A stretch of 32,449 nucleotides of DNA from an uncultured Chloroflexota bacterium. GTDB taxonomy: Bacteria; Chloroflexota; Anaerolineae; Anaerolineales; Anaerolineaceae. Below, piece by piece: positions 8,597 to 16,137 of the stretch (positions within the stretch are counted from its first letter, which is position 1; every line of letters begins with the position of its first letter). The notes under the pieces were generated by a model that was given only the letters and a program-made list of their open reading frames with translations, was not told where the DNA came from and did no database searches. Made by a program: the position numbers and the translations under genes. Where the stretch lies: assembly GCA_902774215.1 (NCBI GenBank), contig CACYHU010000065.1:1-32449 (forward strand), written 5' to 3'.

Positions 8597-8730
8597 AAAA
8601 TTTATCAATATTTTATCATGGTTTTTCCGCAATTCACAGGAACGGGAAGGTGAATTATGTCAAATTTTTACATTTCCGGTATATTCTGATGGTCATAAGG
8701 CTGTAATTTGCATATAACAGTAACTGATTA

Positions 8731-9420
8731 TTAATTGTTTTTTCCGCACCAGGCGGCAATTTTCGCTATCAGATCAAGCGGAATATCATCATTATACGGG
8801 AATCGTATCGTACCTTTACTGACATCACAGTTCTTCAATTCATCAGAAAAAACAGTCACAGCTTCGCTGCCGGGATAGATGCCGATATGGTTTTTTTGAG
8901 CAGCAAAATGTATCAGATTCTGGCCGTTCCGAAAGGTTGGCATTCCCCAGGAGATAACTTCTTCTGCATCCGGAAGAGCCTGCCGGATCGTGTCCCGGAC
9001 TGTCCGCAGATATTTCTGTTCCTTTTCATCCCGAGCAGCAATATATTCATCAACAGTCGCGGGTTCGTCTCCGGATCGCAGGACCTTCCCGAGCGGTTTC
9101 CCTTTTGACAATTCATCGACCATCTTATCCACACAGCAGACCAATCTCATTTGTGTGTCCACAACGTTTTCGACACGCACTCCGCAAATCAAACCGGTTA
9201 CAGAAGTGTATTTCGGGTTTACAGCAGGAGCATTTGTGAAAAGGTCACCGTAAGTGATATCGGTTTCCAGGATCTGTTTGAAGTTTTCAGGGGAATATCC
9301 CAGCAGCCAGCAATATACAGCATCTACTTCTTCCCTTGTTCTGTTTTTCCGTTCAGCTTTCCGGACGAGCATTTCATAAACAGAACAGGCATTCATTTCA
9401 AAAACAGTCTTTCGTGCCAT
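8731..9420 (-). CDS. DUF2200-DUF1801 fusion protein
   Basis: The 229-residue protein joins two small families that are usually separate. Residues about 1-118 match the DUF2200 pattern (VYEMLVRKAERKNRTREEVD, WLLGYSPENF, NPKYTSVTGLICGVRVE, LVCCVDKMVDELSKGKPL). Residues about 122-229 match DUF1801/YdhG (EPATVDEYIA, LPDAEEVISWGMPTFR, IGIYPGSEAV, TIRFPYNDDIPLDLIAKI). Biochemical function is unknown for both; DUF1801 proteins have an iron-chaperone-like fold. Its ATG overlaps the downstream end of the murI frame (TAATG), so it is the last gene of a mocA-led cluster. Assignment is by remembered family patterns. Confidence 0.8.
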   Translation of the reverse strand: MARKTVFEMNACSVYEMLVRKAERKNRTREEVDAVYCWLLGYSPENFKQILETDITYGDLFTNAPAVNPKYTSVTGLICGVRVENVVDTQMRLVCCVDKMVDELSKGKPLGKVLRSGDEPATVDEYIAARDEKEQKYLRTVRDTIRQALPDAEEVISWGMPTFRNGQNLIHFAAQKNHIGIYPGSEAVTVFSDELKNCDVSKGTIRFPYNDDIPLDLIAKIAAWCGKNN

Positions 9421-10211
9421 TATATATTTTCTCTATACATTTGTGAACTGAAAATAAACATATTTTCACATTTATCATGATATTGAGTCCGGGCATCTGT
9501 ATTTTGAAGTGAGGATTCCATGGAGATGTTTCCGGATCCGCCTAATGCATGCCGGGATCGAAGGACTTCCTTCAGCTGACGGACAACCCCGTCGTTGCCG
9601 TCAAACAGTATAACTTTCGGAAATAGCTTTTGCAGCAAAGGACGGAGAAAGACATAATGTGTGCAGCCAAGAACAAGCGATGACATCGTGTTCTGATACG
9701 GGGCAAGGATTTCCAGAAGGTAATCTCCCGCGTCTTTTCCCTGCGGGTCTTTCTCAACAAGCTCCATCAGTCCGGGACAGGGCATCGGAACGATATCCCG
9801 CCCTGATCCATATTGAGCGAGCAGTTTTTGGAATTTTTCTTCCCGGATCGTCAATGTGGTTGCCATGACAATGATCTGCCCTTCACTTTCGAGGACCGCG
9901 GGTTTTAGTGCGGGTTCCATGCCTACGACAGGTATATCCAACTCTTTTCGCAGCACAGCAGCTGCTGCTGATGTAGCAGTATTGCAGGCAAGCAAAATGG
10001 CTTTGATCGGCTGATCTGCATATTCCTGCAGGATCCAATGTAAACGTATCCGGATATCCTCCGGTGTTTTATCACCATAAGGGGCGTAAGCGGCATCCGC
10101 GAAGAAGCAGAAATTTTCATCGGGAAGCTTTTGATGAGCCAGCGCCAGTACGGAAATACCGCCCACGCCGGAATCGATCATCAAGGTTGTTCCGTCTTTT
10201 TTTTGATCCAT
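9420..10211 (-). CDS. murI: Glutamate racemase
   Basis: MurI converts L-glutamate to the D-glutamate used in peptidoglycan stems, by a cofactor-independent two-cysteine mechanism. The 263-residue protein has the N-terminal DSGVGG motif (residues 13-18), FADAAYAPYGDKT, the first catalytic Cys in ACNTATS (C76) and the second in LGCTHYVFLRP (C183). Length is normal. AGGAG lies about seven bases before the ATG. It sits 17 bases after the aminotransferase gene and overlaps the DUF2200-DUF1801 gene by one base, which makes co-transcription near certain. The C-terminal tail after residue 225 is low in conserved features. Confidence 0.95.
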   Translation of the reverse strand: MDQKKDGTTLMIDSGVGGISVLALAHQKLPDENFCFFADAAYAPYGDKTPEDIRIRLHWILQEYADQPIKAILLACNTATSAAAAVLRKELDIPVVGMEPALKPAVLESEGQIIVMATTLTIREEKFQKLLAQYGSGRDIVPMPCPGLMELVEKDPQGKDAGDYLLEILAPYQNTMSSLVLGCTHYVFLRPLLQKLFPKVILFDGNDGVVRQLKEVLRSRHALGGSGNISMESSLQNTDARTQYHDKCENMFIFSSQMYRENI

Positions 10212-10228
10212 GCCTTAGCTCCTATTAT

Positions 10229-11089
10229 CTAATCATACAGCTTTTCGATACCATTTGAAAGTTCTTCATTGAATTTTGCCATAAGTTTTTTCGTCAGAGG
10301 GCCGGGAACGGATTTTCTTAATAAAATATCGTCGATCGATCGAATCGGCAGAATTGCACGGCTAGTGCTTGAAATAAAAGCTTCATCCAGGTCTGCGACC
10401 GCCTCTTTTTTTATCGGTGTAAATTTTACCTTCATTTTTAAATCATTCGCAATATGCAGGATAAAATCGCGAGTGGTCCCGGATAGAACTCCCTCTTCAG
10501 CGGTATAAATCGTGTCTCCGATGATGCCAAAGAAATTTGAACTCAATCCTTCGAGCATATCACCGCCGGGATTGTACATCAGAATTTCATCGAATTCATT
10601 TTTTTCCTGTTTGCGAATACCTTCTGCACGGGAGAGAAAATTGCTGAGCTTTGCCTTAGGATTCTCCCGATGAGCCTGCGCGGTTTGGCAGATGATACCC
10701 TGTTCGTATTTTTCAGGAGCAGGAACTGCAAGCGGTTCCATGGCGATATATATATCCCGTGTCTTCTTCTCCAGGTCGATTGTAACGCGTATTCTTTTTT
10801 CCCCTGATTCGGAAAAACAAATCAGCGCAGTGAGCGTGTTTTTCAGTGCTGGTTTATCTAATTTGATATCATGACCGGATAATCTCGCAGTTTCCTCCAA
10901 ACGGTCCAGATGTTGGGAAAGACGAAGTACACCGAAATTATCATAGGTTCTGAAGGATGTATATGAGCCAAGCGGCGTGAATTCTGATGTCTCTGAAATG
11001 GTTTTTGTTCCGTATTCAAGGCATATGATCATGCCGTCTTCAATTTTCCAGAAATTTGTATCCGACTGCCAGAAAGCTGTATTTTTCAT
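10229..11089 (-). CDS. Class IV PLP-dependent aminotransferase (BCAT/ADC lyase/D-amino-acid transaminase family)
   Basis: The 286-residue protein has the fold-type IV pattern: an N-terminal GSYTSFRTYDN and FGVLRLSQHLDRL segment, the PLP Lys in NPKAKLSNFLSRAEG, then DEILMYNPGGDMLEGLSSNFF with the conserved Glu, and GVLSGTTRDFIL near the phosphate-binding end. Aminodeoxychorismate lyase, branched-chain aminotransferase and D-amino-acid transaminase all share these features and cannot be told apart by eye. No pabA or pabB is nearby, and the neighbour is glutamate racemase, so a D-amino-acid role is worth considering. The start overlaps the mocA stop by four bases (ATGA), indicating translational coupling. 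Confidence 0.87.
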   Translation of the reverse strand: MKNTAFWQSDTNFWKIEDGMIICLEYGTKTISETSEFTPLGSYTSFRTYDNFGVLRLSQHLDRLEETARLSGHDIKLDKPALKNTLTALICFSESGEKRIRVTIDLEKKTRDIYIAMEPLAVPAPEKYEQGIICQTAQAHRENPKAKLSNFLSRAEGIRKQEKNEFDEILMYNPGGDMLEGLSSNFFGIIGDTIYTAEEGVLSGTTRDFILHIANDLKMKVKFTPIKKEAVADLDEAFISSTSRAILPIRSIDDILLRKSVPGPLTKKLMAKFNEELSNGIEKLYD

Positions 11090-11703
11090 ATTCTGTTACC
11101 TGTCTTTTTATAAGTGCCTGCCATGATGGATGAGTACAGATCTTCAACCGTATCAATATCTCGTAATATTCCCTGATCCCCTACAGAAAATTCATGAAAG
11201 CCAACAGCCCGCAAAAGCTGCCTGCCGCCTTCATCACCGATTGTTAATTCAAGAAGCTCATCATAAAACAAAGATGGTACGATGATCGGGTTCCCGCGTT
11301 TATTTTGGTAAAACGGAACGATGATCTTTTCCGGATATCTGTCAGATTCTGCAAGCAGTGATCGAATGGTTTCAGGCTGCAGAAACGGCTGATCGCCAAG
11401 GAGCAGGCAGGCCCGGTCCGATGAATTCCGAACTGCCTGCACACCTGCGGATAAAGATGTGGATTGTCCAAGTTCCCAATTATTGTTTATAATAATATTC
11501 ACCGGATAATCCAATAATAACCGCTGCATCTCCTCCGCATGCGAACCGATGACGATTACGATCTCATCAAATCCGCTCAGAAGAACTGTTTCAAGCGTTC
11601 GCAGGATCATCGGAACACCGCCGACATCTGCCAACAATTTATATTGATCAGTATGAAATCGGCTGCCTTTCCCCGCAGCCTGTATTACAGCAGCACTTTT
11701 CAC
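11086..11703 (-). CDS. mocA: MocA-type molybdenum cofactor nucleotidyltransferase
   Basis: MocA transfers CMP to Mo-molybdopterin to make the dinucleotide cofactor of xanthine-dehydrogenase-type enzymes. The 205-residue protein shows AAGKGSRF (nucleotide-binding loop), the Lys in QYKLLADVGGVPM, LLGDQPFL (metal-binding Asp), KRGNPIIVP and GDEGGRQLL, all typical of the MobA/MocA/YgfJ group. The start is GTG with AAAGGA eight bases upstream. It lies directly downstream of the xdhD-ssnA-ygfK operon, the same association as ygfJ (mocA) in Escherichia coli, although a terminator separates them here. CTP versus GTP specificity is inferred from context. Confidence 0.85.
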   Translation of the reverse strand: MKSAAVIQAAGKGSRFHTDQYKLLADVGGVPMILRTLETVLLSGFDEIVIVIGSHAEEMQRLLLDYPVNIIINNNWELGQSTSLSAGVQAVRNSSDRACLLLGDQPFLQPETIRSLLAESDRYPEKIIVPFYQNKRGNPIIVPSLFYDELLELTIGDEGGRQLLRAVGFHEFSVGDQGILRDIDTVEDLYSSIMAGTYKKTGNRI

Positions 11704-11749
11704 ATTTTCCTTTCAAAAGATGGCATGATAAAAAAACCCGCCATTTCAC

Positions 11750-11786
11750 AAAGAAAAACAGCGGCACTTCAATTATGCCGCTGTTT
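11750..11786 (-). terminator. Intrinsic terminator after ygfK
   Basis: AAACAGCGGCA (11756-11766) and TGCCGCTGTTT (11776-11786) form a perfect 11-bp stem with a nine-base loop. Reading on the minus strand it runs into a T-rich tract. It separates the molybdenum hydroxylase operon from mocA. Confidence 0.88.
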
Positions 11787-11836
11787 ATTATAATCCGGTA
11801 TGAAAATCCTGTTACCGGTTACTTACCATTGATTGC

Positions 11837-14743
11837 TTATGCTTCATAAGCAATGACGACATCCCGCAGTTCTGCAGGCATTTCGTCAAGCTTGCACTCG
11901 CAGATCTCACCATTCCAACGGATGGCGTATTTTCCATTGCCGAGATTGACGAACCCCTGATTTGTGCTGTCATCAAGTGAGGCAATATCTGAGAATACAG
12001 TAATTTTATCCCGGAAAGGACGCCCATCATAAGGGCAGAATACCGCACAGTTGCCGCATTCATTGCATAAGCAGTCGATATGGATCACCTGTTTCTTCCC
12101 GTTGACTTCGAGATATTCATTGCAGCGGTTCGGGCAGGATTCAACGCACATACCGCAGAGTCCGCCGCATTCCAGACATCGTGAAGGATCACAGGGATTA
12201 TAATTCGGATTGAGGACCGCGCGTTTGCTTAACCCGGTATACTCGAAATTCAATTCAGTATATTTCCAGTAATCCGCTCCGCAGATTTCATATACGGCTT
12301 TGGCGGCGGAAGCTATGGCCAGCACAACGGTCTTCGGGCCGGATAACCCATCACCGATGATCTGGATATTATCCTTCTCGATTGGCAAACCTTTTTCATC
12401 AAGTTCAAGACCGAGACTCTTGTAAAAATCGCCATCCACCTTTTCACCGAGAGAAGCAATGACAGTATCACAGGGTATTTCACATTTTTCACCGGTAGGT
12501 ACAGGTTTTCTGCGCCCGGAAGCATCCGGCTCACCCAGCGTCATCACTTCACATACCAGCTTGCCGTTTTCCAATGTGATCGGTGCAAGCAGCGGCCGGA
12601 AGATCACACCATCTTCCATGGCTTCTTCCAGTTCACACAGATCTGCCGGCATGTTGGCTATATCGCGGCGGTAAACGATGTAAACATCTTCCACGCCTTC
12701 CACCCGTTTGGCCGCCCGTGCCGCATCCATGGCGGTGTTGCCGGCTCCGACAATGGCAACGTGTTTACCGAGGTCAAACTTCTTACCTGCCTTCAACCCG
12801 TACATGAATTCAATCGCGTTCAGGCTGTCTCCCTGTTCCAGTTCCAGCTTTGTACTCTTGTTGGCACCGACAGCCAGCAGGACCGCATCCTTTTCAGCAC
12901 AAAGTGTTTTAATGTCATCCACTTTGGTTTCCAGATGGATATTCACACCCAGCTTGCGGATCAGATCAGCATCTTTTTCAATAGCCGCATCAGAGATGCG
13001 GAATGCCGGAATCACATTGCGGACGATACCGCCCAGGGCTTTCTCTTTTTCGTAAAGATCTACATCCCAGCCATTTTTGGCAAGAAAGTATGCTGCAGCC
13101 ATACCGGCAGGACCACCGCCGATTATAGCGGCAGATTTTCCGACCTTTGGAGCTGCTTTCAGATCCGCAATTGCGGCATCCAGCCCCTGTTCGACAGAAG
13201 CAAGTTTGCAGGCACGGATACCGACCGCACCTTCATATTGTTTGCGGTTGCAGGAGTCCATACAGGTATGCGGACAAATCGTGCCGGTGATGTTCGGCAG
13301 AGGATTCTTATCAATGATGATTTCCGCAGCTTTTTTCGGATCACCATTAGCCAATGCCCGCAGGTAAGCGGGAATATCCTGATGAATGGGACAGATGAAG
13401 TTACAGGGAGGCATGAAACAGTCGAAGAGCGGCGGAGCACCGGTAATCTTCCTGCGCGGGGTTTTCTTGAGCAGGCCTTTATAATGTTTATTGGATTTCG
13501 CATCCTCAGCCAAAGCATTCAGACGTTCCACATCGATCTTAGCTGCAGGCATTTCATCGCCGACAATATCGATAAGCTGTGTCATACGCTGGTAACCGCC
13601 GGGCTTCAGAATATTGGTTGCCATGGTGATCGGATAAATACCACTGCCATAGATCTCATCGATATTATAAGCATCAGCACCACCCGCAAATGAAAGCGGA
13701 AGCTCTCCATTGAATTCGCGGGAAATTTTTGCAGCCAGATTGATGGAAAGCGGGAACAGCGAACGGCCGGACATATAAGCTTCCTGACCGGGCAGGAAAC
13801 CGCCTGTAATATCGACAGGTTTGGTGTTCGTCAGTTTAAGACCAAAGGCAACGCCGGTTTCTGCGGCGACTTTTTTGAGCCGCTGGAACATCGGTACGGC
13901 ATCTTCCCACTGCAGGTCTTCCCGGTAATGAAGATCCGGGAACTGGATGCTGTTGAATCCCAGACCATCAAGTGTCTCACGAACAAATTTATAGCCGAGG
14001 AGCGTCGGATTGCACTTAACGTAGGTATTCAGCTTCTTTTCTGTGATCAAATGCATTGCTATGCGTTCGATCTCATCCGGCGGGCAGCCATGGAGTGTTG
14101 AAATAGTCACATTATTGGAAATATGTGGCGTAATGGATTTGACATAGGCTTCGTCAATCTTTTTGAATTGATCCAGATGAGCCATAGTCCAATCTAAGCA
14201 CTCTTTCCAGGTATCAGTCCCGGAGGCATCCATTAAAGAGTTGATAAAATTATCGACCTTGGGGAGTTTAATACCAGCAAGGTCATACCCGACACTCATG
14301 TTGAAGATGAAGCCATCCGGGTCACCAAGATTCAGTTCTTTTGAAAGCAGCTTGATAGCCCACCAGCCGCGAATGTATTCTGAAGCGGCATCCGTGATCG
14401 TCAGTTCCGTTGACCATTCGACATTATACCCTTCGTCATAAGCCAGAATGCAGGGACGCGGGACACAGACAGCCAGTTCTTCTCCGTCCATCTTCTGTAC
14501 GGTTTTCAATTCGAAGAAACGGGCACCGGCTGCGTAGGCGGCGACCAGATTCCCGGCCAGCTGTGTATTCGGACCGGCGGCAGGACCAAAGGGTGTTTCG
14601 ATTTTCCCGCCAAAAATCGGAATTGCCTTCCGACCGGCAAGGCTTACGGGATTAACGCCCAGTATCTGACCGGTTTTTGCATATTGCTTACAGATGCGTG
14701 TTACTAATTCACCAAAAGACATTGGGTGCATTCTATCGCCCAT
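11837..14743 (-). CDS. ygfK: Putative selenate reductase YgfK (flavin/iron-sulfur oxidoreductase)
   Basis: The 968-residue protein is close in length to E. coli YgfK. The N-terminal half is a dihydropyrimidine/dihydroorotate-dehydrogenase-like barrel (PFGPAAGPNTQLAGN, TISTLHGCPPDEIERI). A central Cys-rich helical domain follows (CFMPPCNFICPIHQDIPAY, ICPHTCMDSCNR). Next is a GltD-like FAD/NADPH domain with two dinucleotide motifs (IIGGGPAGMAAAYFLAK and VAIVGAGNTAMDAARAAK). The C-terminus carries ferredoxin-type 4Fe-4S motifs (CGGLCGMCVESCPN, CLCNECGNCAVFCPYDGRP). The selenate reductase name comes from family annotation. In this setting it more likely passes electrons to or from the XdhD hydroxylase. 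AAGGAGG precedes the ATG, 17 bases after ssnA. Confidence 0.93.
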   Translation of the reverse strand: MGDRMHPMSFGELVTRICKQYAKTGQILGVNPVSLAGRKAIPIFGGKIETPFGPAAGPNTQLAGNLVAAYAAGARFFELKTVQKMDGEELAVCVPRPCILAYDEGYNVEWSTELTITDAASEYIRGWWAIKLLSKELNLGDPDGFIFNMSVGYDLAGIKLPKVDNFINSLMDASGTDTWKECLDWTMAHLDQFKKIDEAYVKSITPHISNNVTISTLHGCPPDEIERIAMHLITEKKLNTYVKCNPTLLGYKFVRETLDGLGFNSIQFPDLHYREDLQWEDAVPMFQRLKKVAAETGVAFGLKLTNTKPVDITGGFLPGQEAYMSGRSLFPLSINLAAKISREFNGELPLSFAGGADAYNIDEIYGSGIYPITMATNILKPGGYQRMTQLIDIVGDEMPAAKIDVERLNALAEDAKSNKHYKGLLKKTPRRKITGAPPLFDCFMPPCNFICPIHQDIPAYLRALANGDPKKAAEIIIDKNPLPNITGTICPHTCMDSCNRKQYEGAVGIRACKLASVEQGLDAAIADLKAAPKVGKSAAIIGGGPAGMAAAYFLAKNGWDVDLYEKEKALGGIVRNVIPAFRISDAAIEKDADLIRKLGVNIHLETKVDDIKTLCAEKDAVLLAVGANKSTKLELEQGDSLNAIEFMYGLKAGKKFDLGKHVAIVGAGNTAMDAARAAKRVEGVEDVYIVYRRDIANMPADLCELEEAMEDGVIFRPLLAPITLENGKLVCEVMTLGEPDASGRRKPVPTGEKCEIPCDTVIASLGEKVDGDFYKSLGLELDEKGLPIEKDNIQIIGDGLSGPKTVVLAIASAAKAVYEICGADYWKYTELNFEYTGLSKRAVLNPNYNPCDPSRCLECGGLCGMCVESCPNRCNEYLEVNGKKQVIHIDCLCNECGNCAVFCPYDGRPFRDKITVFSDIASLDDSTNQGFVNLGNGKYAIRWNGEICECKLDEMPAELRDVVIAYEA

Positions 14744-14760
14744 AAATAACCTCCTTAGCC

Positions 14761-16113
14761 TTATTTATCACAATATTCGTGGTATTTTGCCCAGACCTTC
14801 GGATAAACTTCCATAGAATGGGCGCAGACAGCTGCTTCATCAATGGTGGTCAGGATGCGGTTGCGCATCAGGAATTTCCCGTCGCAGATCGTATCCGTGA
14901 TCATGGATTCACTCCAGCCGAAAATGATCTGCCAGGGCAGATTTCCTGCTGTAAACTGTGTGAAGGGAGTGAAATCGACCATGATCAGATCTGCCGGAGC
15001 ATCCACAACGATTTTACCGAATTTATCACCATACCCGAATGCCTGACCGGCCAGCGCAGCGTTATTATACGCAGCCATCTTCATGACATCATAACCATTC
15101 ATGCGGCGCGGGTCGCGATTGACTACTTTATGGAGATAATACGCAAATTTCCACTCAGTCCACATGTCAAAAGTGAAACCATCATTACCGAGACAGACTT
15201 TCATACCGTCATCCAGCATAGATTCCACTGCCGCAGCACCGACAGCATTATTCATATTTGAACGCGGCTGGTGAGAGATCCAGGTGTCGGTCTCTTTCAG
15301 ATATTCCTGTTCCCGTTTGTTGATGTGAACACAGTGGGCAGCAATTGTGCGATTACCAAGAATTCCGTGTTTATACAGACGTTCCCCACAGCGCATGCCG
15401 TATTTATAAAGACTGTCCCATTCATCTTCCTGAGATTCCGCAACATGGATATGGAAGCCGAAGCCCTCCGGTTTGGCAGCCGCACACTGTTCAAGAGTAT
15501 CTTCATCAACTGTCAGACAGGCGTGAATACCGAAAGCACCGCCGATGCGTCCGCCAAGGTTGTCTTTGGAAATCTTCTTAAGGAAACGAACATTTTCCGC
15601 AATCCCGGCTTTGGTTCCGTCTTTTCCGTTTCGGTCCGTCACCTCATAACAAAGGGAAGCACGCAGACCACTTTTGTCCACAACATCTTCGAGAATATCA
15701 AGCGATCCATCAATATAATTCGGAGATGCGTGATGATCGAAAAAGCTTGTACAGCCGTTTTTGATCGCATTGATCATGAAAATTTCACCTGAAAGCCGGA
15801 CACTTTCCTCATCCAATGCACGATCCAGCTTGTACCAGAGATTCGCAAGAATTTCCGGGAAATCTTTTGCCGGTTTCAAATTATTGCTGAGACCTCTGGA
15901 ATAGGCACCATAGAAATGCGTGTGGGAGCAAATCTGACCGGGCATCAGGATCTTTCCGCCGGCATCGATCTTTTCTTCCTCAGGGTATTTTTTCAGCATT
16001 TCGTCTGAGGGTCCCAAATCTTTAATGAGCTTACCCTGGATCACTACTGCGTGATTATCCAGAACCCGATTTTCATCTTCCCAGGTAATAACCCGAGCAT
16101 TGTAAATGATCAT
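14761..16113 (-). CDS. ssnA: SsnA-type amidohydrolase (putative aminohydrolase)
   Basis: A 450-residue cytoplasmic metal-dependent hydrolase of the TrzN/AtzA/guanine-deaminase type, close in length to E. coli SsnA. Metal-binding motifs are SHTHFYG (HxH, about residue 66), HIHVAESQEDEW, AAHCVHI and LGNDGFTFDM with the terminal Asp. It would deaminate or ring-open a purine-like or N-heterocyclic compound in the pathway fed by XdhD. AGGAGG lies just before the ATG. The gene sits between xdhD and ygfK with 24- and 17-base gaps, exactly the composition of the selenium-dependent molybdenum hydroxylase cluster. Confidence 0.92.
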   Translation of the reverse strand: MIIYNARVITWEDENRVLDNHAVVIQGKLIKDLGPSDEMLKKYPEEEKIDAGGKILMPGQICSHTHFYGAYSRGLSNNLKPAKDFPEILANLWYKLDRALDEESVRLSGEIFMINAIKNGCTSFFDHHASPNYIDGSLDILEDVVDKSGLRASLCYEVTDRNGKDGTKAGIAENVRFLKKISKDNLGGRIGGAFGIHACLTVDEDTLEQCAAAKPEGFGFHIHVAESQEDEWDSLYKYGMRCGERLYKHGILGNRTIAAHCVHINKREQEYLKETDTWISHQPRSNMNNAVGAAAVESMLDDGMKVCLGNDGFTFDMWTEWKFAYYLHKVVNRDPRRMNGYDVMKMAAYNNAALAGQAFGYGDKFGKIVVDAPADLIMVDFTPFTQFTAGNLPWQIIFGWSESMITDTICDGKFLMRNRILTTIDEAAVCAHSMEVYPKVWAKYHEYCDK

Positions 16114-16137
16114 AATTCCTCCTGTTTCTATGAATCC

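Noticed and set aside
8597..8632. TTG start at 8632 for the M23 peptidase
   Set aside because: No Shine-Dalgarno is present, and the ATG at 8596 gives a cleaner signal peptide. The choice is not certain.
12761..13693. Long plus-strand open frame opposite ygfK
   Set aside because: It is the antisense of a strongly conserved gene and its product looks like no known protein.
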